Assembly: GCA_030684515.1 (NCBI GenBank)
Contig: JAUXVJ010000024.1
Span: 165,663-229,662, forward strand
Length of the DNA stretch: 64,000 bases
Direction of reading: 5' to 3'
Origin: Actinomycetota bacterium
Lineage (GTDB): Bacteria > Actinomycetota > Actinomycetes > S36-B12
A program made the translations under genes and the position numbers. Below are positions 18,110 to 27,381 of this stretch, in pieces. The stretch's first letter is position 1. Every line of letters starts with the position of its first letter. The notes under the pieces are model-generated. The model was given only the letters and a program-made list of their open reading frames with translations. It did no database searches and was not told the DNA's origin.

Positions 18110-19153
18110 ATGCGATTCACTCACCTGCGAGTCGCCGCCGTCCTGACGCTGTGCTCAAGTGCTGTACTTGGCCTCGGAGGCACTTCGCAAGCAGAGGATG
18201 CGACTGCCCCGCCGATGCCAACCATCAACGTGCGGCTCATTGGACTGGCAACGTCAGAGCAGCTCTTCCAGATCGAAGTCTTTGCTGACGAGATCACACC
18301 CTTGCCAACCGGGCAGCCGGTAACGGCAAGTTGGACTGATGCAGCCACGGGAATTGTGTCAACGTCGAGCGCAGTTGTTGAGGCGGACAACATCGCTCGC
18401 TTTCAGATTCAGTCCTGGCGCAGCACCGCGGTCACCGTGGTCTACGGAGCCTCCACTGCGATGGTCGAGGTGTCCGTTGCTCCCGCTCGGGCTCGCATCA
18501 CAGCTCCCGCAAAGGCCCCGCCTCAGCAGTTGGCCTACCGCATCAATCTTGATCCTGCCGCAATTGGCCTTGGAGCCAACTCCTCGGTGGCAATGCTGAG
18601 TTCTGAAAGGCAGGCATCCATGACAGGCAAGTCCTGGCACCAAGGCTGCATTGCCTTCTCGTCTCTACGAGAGGTGCAGATCAATTACTGGGGCGTGGAC
18701 GGTTACCGACACCGAGGAATCCTGATTGCCAATGCTGCAGTGGTGCCTTCGATCCGCAAGGCCTTCACAGCTCTGTACAACCATGGCTATCGCCTGCGAT
18801 CGATGCACCCTGTCGACGTTTACGGCAAGAATCGAGCGAGCATCGGCGCCAATGACTACGCGTCCATGGCAGCCGGCAACACGTCAATGTTCAACTGCCG
18901 CTATCAAGTTGGCAAGGAGCACCGGCGCGTCTGGAGTCCGCATGCCAATGGTCGAGCTCTGGACATCAACCCGTGGGAGAACCCTTACCTCGCGCGAGGC
19001 GGTGTGGTGCCAAATCGCTGGTGGTTTGACACTCGCGCAAGTTCGCCGTTGGTCATTCGAGGCAACTCCCCTGTCACCACGATCCTGCGCGCCAATAACT
19101 GGAGATGGGGCGCATGGTTCAAGGACTATCAGCATTTTGACTACCGCGGCTAG
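18110..19153 (+). CDS. Secreted M15-type D-Ala-D-Ala carboxypeptidase-like protein
   Basis: A 347-residue secreted protein. It has a signal peptide (about 1-29), a beta-rich linker domain (about 35-140) and a C-terminal M15C/VanY-like peptidase domain (about 185-347). Zinc-site residues are visible: His and Asp in SPHANGRALDIN and His in DYQHFDYRG. The domain order fits a peptidoglycan peptidase that trims or cleaves cross-links in the wall. GGGAGG lies before the ATG. The gene is 9 nt from the next secreted-protein gene, whose own -10 overlaps this stop codon. Confidence 0.85.
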   Translation: MRFTHLRVAAVLTLCSSAVLGLGGTSQAEDATAPPMPTINVRLIGLATSEQLFQIEVFADEITPLPTGQPVTASWTDAATGIVSTSSAVVEADNIARFQIQSWRSTAVTVVYGASTAMVEVSVAPARARITAPAKAPPQQLAYRINLDPAAIGLGANSSVAMLSSERQASMTGKSWHQGCIAFSSLREVQINYWGVDGYRHRGILIANAAVVPSIRKAFTALYNHGYRLRSMHPVDVYGKNRASIGANDYASMAAGNTSMFNCRYQVGKEHRRVWSPHANGRALDINPWENPYLARGGVVPNRWWFDTRASSPLVIRGNSPVTTILRANNWRWGAWFKDYQHFDYRG

Positions 19154-19162
19154 GGTCCCTGC

Positions 19163-19573
19163 ATGCACAGTGACGCCATGCGCGCAGCCGTAGTGACCGC
19201 GACCTTCGGGCTGATTGCATCAGTGTTCTTCAGCCTTCCGGCGTCGGCCATCACACCCAAGGAGTGCGGCAAGCCAGTAGCAGCAGCCAATGGCACGCAT
19301 GGCCCTGTGCTGTGTCCCACTGGCGCTCCCAACCTGCAGATGCGCTCGTGGCTGAAGAAATCCGCCCCGCACACGATGGCCTTGAAGGCCAAGGTCACGG
19401 ATGCTCAGATTCGCAAGGCGGCCTGCAAGGACGTCGCGCTGGAGATGGCAACGGGTCCCATGGTTACCGACGCCTACACCTACCAATTCGCCTTGAATAA
19501 CTGGCGCGGCAAGCACATCAAGCCTTCTGTGTTCGATCTACGACTGGGCGTTGAATTCAACTGTGGCGGCTAA
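19163..19573 (+). CDS. Small secreted protein, unknown function
   Basis: A 136-residue protein with a signal peptide (cleaved near SASA or ASA-IT) and four cysteines in the mature part (KECGK, VLCPT, AACKD, FNCGG), suggesting two disulfides. TAGGGT lies exactly 6 nt before the ATG, and its TAG is also the stop of the peptidase gene, so this gene seems to have its own leaderless promoter. Its stop overlaps the stop of the convergent lyase gene by 4 nt. I do not recognise the family. Confidence 0.75.
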   Translation: MHSDAMRAAVVTATFGLIASVFFSLPASAITPKECGKPVAAANGTHGPVLCPTGAPNLQMRSWLKKSAPHTMALKAKVTDAQIRKAACKDVALEMATGPMVTDAYTYQFALNNWRGKHIKPSVFDLRLGVEFNCGG

Positions 19574-20535
19574 GCAGGCACTTCGAAAGCCGTAGTGCGT
19601 TCCAGCCCAGCAGCACGTCCCTTGGCGGAGATCACCAGCGCCATCTTGCGGGAGGCCTCGTCGATCATCTCGCTTCCGAGCATCACGGCACCTCGCGAGC
19701 CGCCTGCAGCTGATGTGTAGTAGTCGTAGGCATCAAGAATCAGCTCAGCATGGTCATAGTCACTCTGCAACGGAGAGAAGATCTCGTTCACCACATCGAC
19801 CTGGTCGGGGTGCAGCACCCACTTGCCGTCCAGTCCAAGGGCAGCAGAGCGCGAGGCTACGCGGCGAAGACCTTCGGGATCCTTGATTGCCAGGTAGGGG
19901 CCATCGATGGCAAGTTTCCCGTTCGCGCGAGCGGCCATCAGGATGCTCATCAGAATGTGGTGGTAGGCGTCACCTACGTCATAGCCAGGTGGCTGCTCCC
20001 CCACAACCAGCGACTTCATGTTGATGCTGGCCATGAAATCTGCAGGCCCAAAGATGATGGTTTCCAAGCGCGGACTCGATGCGGCAATGGCATTGACGTT
20101 CACCAGCCCAAGCGCGTTCTCAATCTGCACTTCAATGCCGATGGCACCAGGCGTGAGCCCATTTGCCAATTCAAGCTGGGTGATGAGCAGGTCCAGGGCG
20201 ATCACTTGCTCAGCGGTCTGCGCCTTGGGCAGCATGATGCAGTCCAGTTGTGCGCCAGCTCCGTCGATGACTGCGATGACATCCGCGTAAGTCCACTGAC
20301 TGGTCCAGTCATTGACACGAACGCTGAGGATCTTGTCTCCGTAGCCCCCACCAGTGAGTGCGGCCACGATGTTCTCGCGAGCCTCCTGCTTGGCAAGCGG
20401 CGCGACCGCATCCTCAAGATCCATGAAAAGGGCGTCAACAGCAAGCCCCTTTGCCTTCTCCAGCATCTTGGTGCTGGAGCCCGGCACCGCAAGAACAGAG
20501 CGGCGGCTTCGCGCGATGCGATCGCTGGCTGACAT
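19570..20535 (-). CDS. HpcH/HpaI aldolase or citrate-lyase beta-like (malyl-CoA lyase-like)
   Basis: A 321-residue TIM-barrel lyase of the CitE family. Diagnostic elements are RRSVLAVPGSS, the metal/CoA segment FMDLEDAVAPLAK, RVND, CIMLPKAQTAEQV, IEVQIENALGLVN and FGPADFMAS. The C-terminal KWVLHPDQVDVVNEIFSP matches malyl-CoA/methylmalyl-CoA or citramalyl-CoA lyases. It would cleave a 3-hydroxyacyl-dicarboxyl-CoA into acetyl- or propionyl-CoA plus an oxoacid. TAGACT lies 8 nt before the ATG with no ribosome site, so leaderless translation is likely. Confidence 0.87.
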   Translation of the reverse strand: MSASDRIARSRRSVLAVPGSSTKMLEKAKGLAVDALFMDLEDAVAPLAKQEARENIVAALTGGGYGDKILSVRVNDWTSQWTYADVIAVIDGAGAQLDCIMLPKAQTAEQVIALDLLITQLELANGLTPGAIGIEVQIENALGLVNVNAIAASSPRLETIIFGPADFMASINMKSLVVGEQPPGYDVGDAYHHILMSILMAARANGKLAIDGPYLAIKDPEGLRRVASRSAALGLDGKWVLHPDQVDVVNEIFSPLQSDYDHAELILDAYDYYTSAAGGSRGAVMLGSEMIDEASRKMALVISAKGRAAGLERTTAFEVPA

Positions 20536-20562
20536 GGTGCGAAAGTCTAGTTGCGCATGCGA

Positions 20563-20898
20563 TCAGTTGCGCTTTGAAACCTTCACGGCAGTTCCGTAGG
20601 CGAGGATCTCGCTCAGGCCATTGCCGACATCCGACGAGTCAAAGCGAACGCCGAGCACGGCATCTGCGCCGAGCTCCTTTGCATGTGCCATCAATCGTTC
20701 AACTGCCTGCTCGCGCGCAGCGTTGACCACATTGGTGTACTGCGGCACCTCACCTGCCTGGAGAGCCTTGAAACCTCCGGTGAATCCCTTGGCAAAGCCC
20801 ACACTTCGCACCAGGACTCCCCAACACATGCCCAGGTGTTCGTCTACCTGGTAGCCAGGAAGGTCGAAGGTTGTGGACATCATCGCTTCATCAGTCAT
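20563..20898 (-). CDS. YbjQ/UPF0145 family protein
   Basis: A 111-residue YbjQ-type protein. It matches the family by LPGYQVDEHLGMCWGVLVRSVGFAKGF, VNAAREQAVERLMAHAKELGADAVLGVRFDSSDV and ILAYGTAVKV. These small proteins form pentamers; the metal-binding label of the family is old and the function is unknown. The first ATG (20898) and the ATGs five and six codons later are all possible starts; none has a good ribosome site. Confidence 0.88.
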   Translation of the reverse strand: MTDEAMMSTTFDLPGYQVDEHLGMCWGVLVRSVGFAKGFTGGFKALQAGEVPQYTNVVNAAREQAVERLMAHAKELGADAVLGVRFDSSDVGNGLSEILAYGTAVKVSKRN

Positions 20899-20948
20899 GA
20901 CTGAAGCCCATCACATTGATGTCATCTTGTCCAAGCGGTAGTGACGAC

Positions 20949-21662
20949 TCAGCGAGCGGTGAATCCACCATCCATGATCAATTCAGTTCCGGTGGAGAAG
21001 GTCGCATCGGCAACGAGGTACAGCATGCCGCGCGCCATCTCATCGGCTTGGCCCCATCGCTGAATGATCTGACCGCCAGCCTTGCGGTCACCTGCGGGAT
21101 TCATCGGCGTATCGATTGCACCGGGGTGAATGGAGAAGACTCGGATGTTGTCTGGGCCAAGATCGATGGCAGCCGACTTGGTCAGACCACGCACCCCCCA
21201 CTTGCTGGCCGCGTAGGCACTAATCCCACCGGTTCCGACAAGCCCCGCGACAGAAGAGGTGTTGACGATGGCCCCACCGCCGGCTGCCTTCATCGAAGCC
21301 GCCACAGCCCGCATCCCGAAGAAGGTTCCGGTCAGATTGACTGCGATCACTCGATCCCAATCAGCCGTGGACGCAGTTGCGATCGGAGTGGAGGCGCCAA
21401 TGCCAGCGTTGTTGACCAAGATGTCGATATTGCCAAGGGTGTTGGTCACTTCATCGACCACCTGCGTCCAGTTCTCCTCGCTGGAGACATCAAGGTGCAA
21501 GTAGGTGGCACCGATCTCATCGGCAAGCGCGTTGCCGGCCTCATCGGCAATATCGCAAATCACCACCTTTGCACCTTCTGTGGCCAGTAGTCGGCAATGT
21601 GCCTCGCCGATGCCCATTGCTCCACCAGTAACTATTGCGATAAGTCCTTGAACCCCAGCCAT
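20949..21662 (-). CDS. Short-chain dehydrogenase/reductase
   Basis: Starting at the ATG at 21662 the protein has 237 residues and all classical SDR motifs: TGGAMGIG (cofactor loop), the DIAD turn, NNAG, and the catalytic Ser-Tyr-Lys in NTSSVAGLV...YAASKWGV. It resembles 7-alpha/20-beta-hydroxysteroid or 3-oxoacyl reductases. TATGGT lies 7 nt before this ATG and no ribosome site is seen, so leaderless expression is likely. Longer frames reach into the divergent gene and lack support. The gene diverges from the solute-binding-fold gene with a 67-nt gap. Confidence 0.88.
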   Translation of the reverse strand: MAGVQGLIAIVTGGAMGIGEAHCRLLATEGAKVVICDIADEAGNALADEIGATYLHLDVSSEENWTQVVDEVTNTLGNIDILVNNAGIGASTPIATASTADWDRVIAVNLTGTFFGMRAVAASMKAAGGGAIVNTSSVAGLVGTGGISAYAASKWGVRGLTKSAAIDLGPDNIRVFSIHPGAIDTPMNPAGDRKAGGQIIQRWGQADEMARGMLYLVADATFSTGTELIMDGGFTAR

Positions 21663-21729
21663 GGCTGTGACCATACTGGCCAACAGCCCAAGCGGCGCGG
21701 CTTTCTTGACCCAAGACGAGAGGCGATCC

Positions 21730-22812
21730 ATGGCACACGGACCAGTAGAACCCTTCAAGATCGGGTATCTGAATGAAGGACTCATGGAAGGCGATGCATT
21801 CGATGCAAGCCTTGGCAGAGCAATTCGACTTCGCTTTGAAGAGGCCTATGAAAGCGGCCTGATTGATCGGCCAGTTGAACTCGTCGTTTCGACCGGCTAC
21901 GGACTTCCATCTGGCACAGCGAAGGCTGTTGAAGACGCGTGGATGGAACTCAAGGATGCTGGAGTGCTTGGCATCTTGGGACCCGGCATCACTGACAACT
22001 GCATCGCAGTGAAGCCACTGTTTGAGAAGTACAAGGTGGCCACGATCAACTTTCCTGGCACGGTCTTGTCACGTGGTGAGTACGGATTCCACTATCAGCT
22101 GGGCGCGCTCTATGAAGATGGACCGATCTGTGCTCGAGCCATCGCTCGCAAGGGACTGACAGACGTTGCTGTCATCCGCGACCGTGGTCCAATCGGCGGA
22201 GAGTACTTCGAATACTTCGTCGACCAATGCGAGATGAGCGGTCTGTCTGTCATCAGCGACCAGGTGGTCTCACCCATCGCCACAGATCTCACCGCGCAGG
22301 TAGCCAAGGCCAAGGCCGCCAATCCGCAGGCATTGGTGTACCTCGGCTTCGGCGGCATTCTCAGTGAGCTGTCACAAGCCATTGCAGATGCCAATTTCAC
22401 AGTGCCGCGCTACACCTGCACCGCGGGATTGCATTGGTACAGCAAGACACCCGAAGAACGAGTGGTGCTGAAGGGGTGGACCTACGTCGACATGGTCGAT
22501 GAGGAGAACCCAGTGATGCAGCACATGATGCGCGAGTTCAAGTCACGCTGGGACATGGATGGCCTCAACCCGATCTTCGGAGTCGGCTATGACATGGCAA
22601 CCCTTGCAGCGCTTGGACTGCACTACGCGCCGGTCTACACCACGGAGGGCTTCAAGGAGGGTCTGGAGAAGATCCATCACGTGCCATCAGTGCTCGGCGG
22701 CAAGGGCACAGTGATGGGCTTTGGTCCGCACGAGCGCACCGCTCTCAAAGGTCCTGACTACCTGCTGCTGCGAGAGATGGATCTGGAGAGCACGCATCGT
22801 CATCTGGGCTAG
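21730..22812 (+). CDS. Branched-chain-amino-acid-type substrate-binding-fold protein without signal peptide
   Basis: A 360-residue protein of the type I periplasmic-binding fold (Peripla_BP_6/LivK-like): IGYLNEG near the start, VLGILGPGITDNCIAVKPLFEKY, VATINFPG, YQLGALYEDGP, DVAVIRDRG and PQALVYLGFGG. It lacks any signal peptide or lipobox, because the mature fold begins ten residues after the ATG; no upstream extension provides one. It may therefore be a cytoplasmic ligand sensor, as AmiC is, or be exported in an unusual way. No transporter genes are nearby. AGAGG precedes the ATG by 7 nt. Confidence 0.82.
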   Translation: MAHGPVEPFKIGYLNEGLMEGDAFDASLGRAIRLRFEEAYESGLIDRPVELVVSTGYGLPSGTAKAVEDAWMELKDAGVLGILGPGITDNCIAVKPLFEKYKVATINFPGTVLSRGEYGFHYQLGALYEDGPICARAIARKGLTDVAVIRDRGPIGGEYFEYFVDQCEMSGLSVISDQVVSPIATDLTAQVAKAKAANPQALVYLGFGGILSELSQAIADANFTVPRYTCTAGLHWYSKTPEERVVLKGWTYVDMVDEENPVMQHMMREFKSRWDMDGLNPIFGVGYDMATLAALGLHYAPVYTTEGFKEGLEKIHHVPSVLGGKGTVMGFGPHERTALKGPDYLLLREMDLESTHRHLG

Positions 22813-22835
22813 GCGCATCAGTAAACGACCTAAGT

Positions 22836-22873
22836 AGAAAGTGCCCCGCCGAATTTTCGGCGGGGCACTTTCT
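22836..22873. terminator. Bidirectional hairpin terminator
   Basis: Two 18-nt complementary arms, AGAAAGTGCCCCGCCGAA and its complement, separated by TT. It lies between the convergent substrate-binding-fold and helicase genes, with A- and T-rich flanks on both sides. Confidence 0.85.
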
Positions 22874-22887
22874 CCTGCTTGGTGTGA

Positions 22888-24249
22888 CTAGCGGTTGCGT
22901 GAGCCCTGCGGGCGTCGGCTGCCGTAGTTGCCGCTGCGATTGGACGATGCAGTGCGCGGCATCGCTGAGTTCGCGGGCACCTTGATGCCGGTCCACGTTG
23001 CCGTGACTCCGGCCTTCTTCAGCAGCATGCGCACTTCAGCCACCTGATCAGGTGTTGCCACCGTGATGACTTCACCGGCTGCACCGGCTCGCGCCGTACG
23101 CCCTGAACGGTGGGTGTAGGCCTTGTGCTCAATTGGCGGATCAGCGTGCACAACCAAGGGCACGTCGTCGACGTGAATGCCACGTGCGGCAATGTCCGTG
23201 GCAACGAGAACCTTTGCAGTGCCCGAGCTGAATGCAAACAGGTTTCTCTCTCGCGCATTCTGCGAAAGGTTGCCATGCATCTCAACGGCATTGATGCCGC
23301 CAGTCTCCAGCTTGCGAGTGAGCTGCTTGGCACGACTCTTCGTGCGCGTGAACATCACGACGCGACCGCGAGTTGCCAGTTCATGGATGGCGCCAGGTCG
23401 ATCGGCGTCAGACACCACGAGCACGTGATGGTCCAACAGCACTGGGGCTTCCACCTCAGCTGCGTGCGAGACCGGGTTGTCCAGGTAGCGCTTGACCAAG
23501 GTGTCGACGCCACCAGCCAGTGTTGCGCTGAAGAGCATGCGCTGCCCATTGGAGGCCGTCGCATCGAGAATCTTGCGAACGATCGGAAGGAAGCCCTGAT
23601 CGGCCATGTGATCGGCTTCGTCAAGCACCGTGATCTCAACGCGATCAAGAGTGACGTCCTTGGCCTGCATGTGATCAAGCAATCGACCAGGGCAGGCAAC
23701 GACGATCTCGACCCCTTGAGAGAAGGCAGAGCGCTGCGGGCCGTGGCCCACTCCGCCGAACACCGTGGTCACGCGCATGTTGACGGCAGCCGCGAGCGGC
23801 TCAATCACTGCGGCGACCTGCGTTGCAAGCTCGCGGGTTGGCACCAGCACCAATGCACGCGGTCGACCCGGTGCACTCGGTTTGGGATTGGCGGCCAGTG
23901 TTGCCACCAGTGGCAGAGCAAAGGCCAGGGTCTTGCCCGAGCCGGTGCGACCCTGACCGAGCACATCGCGATTGGCGAGGGCATCGACCATGGTGGCCTG
24001 CTGAATCGGGAATGGCGCGAGGATGCCTTGACCGGCCAGAACCTGCGCCAGGATCTCGGGAACCCCCAGCGATACGAAGGGATTGTCAGCGTCGATCTCG
24101 CCAAGCAGGGGCTTGGTGATGACCAGCGGCTTGCCGGGGCCGTTGCCGTCACGCGATGCACCATTGGTGCGCGTGGCCGGGCGACGGCGTGGGTTATTGC
24201 GACTGTTTGTGGGTCGCTGGGACGTAGTACGTGAAGCTTGCGGGGACAT
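22888..24249 (-). CDS. DEAD-box ATP-dependent RNA helicase
   Basis: A 453-residue DEAD-box helicase. From the ATG at 24249: basic N-terminal tail rich in Arg/Asn/Ser/Thr (about 1-45), Q motif region with FPIQQATM, Walker A GRTGSGKT, PTRELA, GG, DEAD box in VLDEADHMAD, SAT in LFSATLAG, then domain II with VATDIAARGIHVDDV and HRSGRTARAG. The tail is again basic (RNRSGNYGSRRPQGSRNR), helping RNA binding. AGAGGAG lies 8 nt upstream of the start. It probably remodels RNA in ribosome assembly or mRNA decay, with a possible cold-shock role. The 226-nt upstream region holds no gene and may be a long leader. Confidence 0.93.
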   Translation of the reverse strand: MSPQASRTTSQRPTNSRNNPRRRPATRTNGASRDGNGPGKPLVITKPLLGEIDADNPFVSLGVPEILAQVLAGQGILAPFPIQQATMVDALANRDVLGQGRTGSGKTLAFALPLVATLAANPKPSAPGRPRALVLVPTRELATQVAAVIEPLAAAVNMRVTTVFGGVGHGPQRSAFSQGVEIVVACPGRLLDHMQAKDVTLDRVEITVLDEADHMADQGFLPIVRKILDATASNGQRMLFSATLAGGVDTLVKRYLDNPVSHAAEVEAPVLLDHHVLVVSDADRPGAIHELATRGRVVMFTRTKSRAKQLTRKLETGGINAVEMHGNLSQNARERNLFAFSSGTAKVLVATDIAARGIHVDDVPLVVHADPPIEHKAYTHRSGRTARAGAAGEVITVATPDQVAEVRMLLKKAGVTATWTGIKVPANSAMPRTASSNRSGNYGSRRPQGSRNR

Positions 24250-24475
24250 CGTTGAAACTCCTCTAGCGGGCAATTGCGCCGCTGGATCAAGCATGCAGAT
24301 CATGGGCTGCCGCGAAATTCTGAGAATCTCGATGTGTCTGTTTCGGCCTGTTGCCGAAGTGCACCCATCTGTCTGTTGCGTGCTCATCGTGACATGCGGT
24401 GTGCGAAAGGTCCAATTGACTCGCCGCTGGAGAGTGTGTTCCACGACACCTTGCCCTGAGCGCGGCGGGCTCGTA

Positions 24476-24691
24476 CTACTTGCGACGCCCCATACTCAGG
24501 TAGGCGATTGGCCCTACCGGTTGCACAAAGATTCCCAAGAACCACAATGCTTTTGGACCCCGCACTTGTGCTGATTCCCGCTTGGCGAGATCGATCAGCG
24601 CTACCGACGTCAACACCACTTCGACGGCACCGGCCGCGATGATGACTCGCTTTTGCATCGGGGTCATATCGGCCCACTTCTTCTTTGCCAT
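24476..24691 (-). CDS. Small PLDc_N-domain membrane protein
   Basis: A 71-residue membrane protein with two hydrophobic segments (about 17-33 and 48-66). The second half, GPKALWFLGIFVQPVGPIAYLSMGRRK, matches the PLDc_N (cardiolipin-synthase N-terminal) family of short proteins. It overlaps the copper ATPase gene by 4 nt (ATGA at 24691), so it belongs to that operon, downstream of arsR and copA. A role near the ATPase in the membrane is inference. Confidence 0.78.
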   Translation of the reverse strand: MAKKKWADMTPMQKRVIIAAGAVEVVLTSVALIDLAKRESAQVRGPKALWFLGIFVQPVGPIAYLSMGRRK

Positions 24692-26934
24692 CAGGCAAGC
24701 CTTCCCTTGAAGTTGCGCAAACGCAAACTATTGCTCACGACAAACACACTTGAGAATGCCATTGCGGCTGCAGCGACAATCGGATTCAACAGGCCGGCCA
24801 TTGCCAGCGGAATTGCTGCCACGTTGTAGGCAAAGGCCCAGAACAGATTGCCCTTGATGATGCGCAGGGTTCTCCGTGAGAGCGAGATGGCGTCAACTGC
24901 CGCCCGCAGATCGCCTGTGACCAGTGTGAGTTCACTTGCCTCGATTGCCACGTCGGTGCCAGTGCCCATCGCGATGCCAAGGTCGGCCTGCGCCAAGGCA
25001 GCGGCGTCGTTGACCCCGTCACCGACCATTGCCACCACAAAGCCTTGCTCTTGCAACGTGCGCACAGCTTCGACCTTGTCCCATGGCAGCACCTCGGCCA
25101 CGACTTCAGTAATTCCCACGGCGTCCGCAACAGTGTGTGCAACAGCCGAGCTGTCGCCGGTCAGCAATATGGGAGTCACCCCCAGCCCCCGCAATTCGGC
25201 AACTGCCTGCGCACTTGTCGGCTTGATTGCGTCTGCCACGGCGATGACCGCGTGAATAGCGCCATCCCACGCAACGCTGACCACGCTCTGGCCGGCACTA
25301 TCTGCACGCTGCTCGGCTTCAGCAAGTTCGGGGGAAAGCTGAAGACTGAATTCGTCGGCAAGCCAACTCGCCTTTCCCACGACAACGGCGTGCGAGTCCA
25401 CCAGACCGCGCGCCCCAAAGCCCACCGATGCTGTGAACTCTTCAACCTTCGGCAGCTGTCCCAGCTGCTCAACGCCGTAGCGGGCGATTGCTCGACCGAT
25501 CGGATGCTCAGATGCATCCTCAACGGCGCCCGCCAGACGAATCACGTCAGCGGGGTTCACCCCTTCGCGTGTGGAGATCTCGACAACCTCCATCCGACCA
25601 GTCGTGATCGTGCCTGTCTTGTCCAGCAGGATCCGATCGATCCTTCGCGTGGATTCAAGAGCCTGCGGGCCCTTTACGAGTATCCCCAGCTGTGCTGCTC
25701 TTCCGGTGCCCACCAGAAGAGCAGTGGGCGTTGCAAGGCCAAGGGCGCAGGGGCAGGCAATGATCAACACCGCCACTGCAGCTGTGAATGCGAATTGGGT
25801 GTCTTCGCCAAGGAGCAACCACGCGACAAGCGTTGCGGCTGCGAGCACCAGGACAATCGGGACGAATACTGCGGCGACGCGATCAGCGAGCCTTTGCACC
25901 GGCGCCTTGCCAGATTGCGCATCGCTGACCAGACGGGCCATCTGTGCCAACTGGGTGTCTGACCCAATGCGCGTGGCTTCAACAACCAAACGACCGCCGG
26001 TATTCGTCGTTGCGCCCACGACGAGGTCTCCGGGGCCAACCTCCACTGGTACGGATTCGCCCGTGAGCATGCTCGAGTCAATGGCTGACGAGCCTTCAAT
26101 GATCACGCCATCGCTTGCAATCGCCTCTCCGGGGCGAACGACGAACTGGTCGCCCACATGAAGTTCAGCGATAGGAAGCCGAGCTTCGCGCCCTTCGCGA
26201 AGAATGGAGACGTCCTTGGCTCCCATGGTCAACAGCGCGCGCAGTGCAGCACCAGAGCTGACCTTGGCTCGAGCTTCCAGGTACTTGCCGAGAAGGATGA
26301 AGACCGTGACCAGTGTCGCGACTTCGAAGTAGATGTGTGACGTGCTTGCTTCGCGGCTCGGCAACATCGAGAAGTCCATCTTCATGTCCGAATGGCCAGC
26401 TTCACCGAGGAACAAGGCATAGGTCGACCACAGAAATGCTGCCAGCACCCCGATACTGATCAAGGTGTCCATCGTCACTGCGCGATGGCGGGCGTTGATC
26501 CAGGCTGCGCGATGAAATGGCCAAGCCCCCCAAAGGACCACTGGTGCCGCCAGAGTCAACGAGAGCCACTGCCAGTTGCGAAATTGGAGTATCGGAATCA
26601 TCGCCATCAGGACCACTGGCATCGAGAGCACAGCGGAGATCACGAGGCGCTGCTGCCATGGGTTCACGGCCACTTCAGCCACCGCAGATGGCTCTGATGC
26701 TGACGAAGGCAGGGTCGCGGTGTATCCCGCGGATTCAACTGCGCCAACCAAGGCCTCGTCAGCAACATTGCCATCAGCATGAACGCGCGCGGTCTCGGTG
26801 GCGAGGTTGACCTCGGCCGTGACTCCATCAATGCCGTTGAGCTTCTTCTCAACGCGCGAAGCACACGACGCACAGGTCATGCCGCCGATCTGGAGGTCAA
26901 TCACGCGCTCGCGCAGTTCAGATGTCGAACTCAC
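24691..26934 (-). CDS. copA: Copper-translocating P1B-type ATPase
   Basis: A 747-residue heavy-metal P-type ATPase. It has one N-terminal HMA domain with GMTCASC (Cys21 and Cys24), membrane helices, TGES (291-294), the transmembrane metal site CPC (394-396) in [16 protein letters not shown], the phosphorylation motif DKTGT (438-442), HP in SEHPIGRA and [10 protein letters not shown]. These match Cu(I)-exporting P1B-1 ATPases. A His/Met-rich loop ([11 protein letters not shown]) lies between early helices on the outer face. The GTG start overlaps the arsR stop and uses GGAGG within arsR. It exports Cu(I), probably under control of the ArsR-type regulator. Confidence 0.93.
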   Translation of the reverse strand: MSSTSELRERVIDLQIGGMTCASCASRVEKKLNGIDGVTAEVNLATETARVHADGNVADEALVGAVESAGYTATLPSSASEPSAVAEVAVNPWQQRLVISAVLSMPVVLMAMIPILQFRNWQWLSLTLAAPVVLWGAWPFHRAAWINARHRAVTMDTLISIGVLAAFLWSTYALFLGEAGHSDMKMDFSMLPSREASTSHIYFEVATLVTVFILLGKYLEARAKVSSGAALRALLTMGAKDVSILREGREARLPIAELHVGDQFVVRPGEAIASDGVIIEGSSAIDSSMLTGESVPVEVGPGDLVVGATTNTGGRLVVEATRIGSDTQLAQMARLVSDAQSGKAPVQRLADRVAAVFVPIVLVLAAATLVAWLLLGEDTQFAFTAAVAVLIIACPCALGLATPTALLVGTGRAAQLGILVKGPQALESTRRIDRILLDKTGTITTGRMEVVEISTREGVNPADVIRLAGAVEDASEHPIGRAIARYGVEQLGQLPKVEEFTASVGFGARGLVDSHAVVVGKASWLADEFSLQLSPELAEAEQRADSAGQSVVSVAWDGAIHAVIAVADAIKPTSAQAVAELRGLGVTPILLTGDSSAVAHTVADAVGITEVVAEVLPWDKVEAVRTLQEQGFVVAMVGDGVNDAAALAQADLGIAMGTGTDVAIEASELTLVTGDLRAAVDAISLSRRTLRIIKGNLFWAFAYNVAAIPLAMAGLLNPIVAAAAMAFSSVFVVSNSLRLRNFKGRLA

Positions 26935-27308
26935 AATTCCTCCTTGGTCGTGCTCGATAGTTGCACCAGTTGCAGCCAGCAGTGGTTCAGCAATGGCTCT
27001 GGAAAGTCGGGAGCGAGTCGGTAGAACACCGTGCGCCCCTCCTTGCGGGCCTTGACCAGTCCAGCGGTGCGCAGCAGTCGAAGCGCGTACGAGGCCGAGT
27101 CTTCACCCACGTCCAGTGCGACGGCGAGATCGCCAACGCACAGTTCACCCACTTGGTCCAAGGCATACAAGATGCGCAGCCGAGTGGGTTCAGAAAGCAG
27201 GCTCAAGGTCCCGCTGAGTGCGGTGGCGTGATCAGGAGTCAGCCCTTGCTCGCGAATCTGCTCTACACGTGCCGAATCCAGCACGCTCACCTCACGAATG
27301 CTCGTCAT
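26931..27308 (-). CDS. ArsR/SmtB-family metal-responsive repressor
   Basis: With the ATG at 27308 the protein has 125 residues; an upstream ATG at 27356 would add 16. The core is a winged helix: [64 protein letters not shown]. The ELCVGDLA helix has one cysteine where CadC/CmtR-type sensors have Cys-x-Cys, and a REV motif stands where CEV is common. The metal ligands may thus differ; a C-terminal His-Cys pair (NHCW) is another candidate. It is the first gene of the copA operon. The start choice rests on family length and on the palindrome covering this ATG. Confidence 0.85.
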   Translation of the reverse strand: MTSIREVSVLDSARVEQIREQGLTPDHATALSGTLSLLSEPTRLRILYALDQVGELCVGDLAVALDVGEDSASYALRLLRTAGLVKARKEGRTVFYRLAPDFPEPLLNHCWLQLVQLSSTTKEEL

Positions 27309-27331
27309 ATCCGTATGAACGCACGGATATG
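27306..27331. promoter_or_regulatory. Palindromic ArsR-type operator at the copper operon
   Basis: Two perfect 9-nt arms, CATATCCGT and ACGGATATG, are separated by 8 nt. This is the size and A/T-flanked form of SmtB/ArsR-family operators. It overlaps the preferred arsR start codon. Binding by the adjacent regulator would repress the arsR-copA-PLDc_N operon until metal is bound. Confidence 0.65.
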
Positions 27332-27381
27332 CGGATTCATTCCCAGCCTCAGCCATTGCCTCGCAGCATCCTCAGGAGGAA

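Noticed and set aside
23110-24234. Long plus-strand frame over the DEAD-box helicase
   Set aside because: Shadow of a conserved helicase gene; the translated sequence has no domain pattern.
24250-24475. Cold-shock leader upstream of the helicase
   Set aside because: A long leader is possible but I see no conserved cold-box or paired structure strong enough to name.
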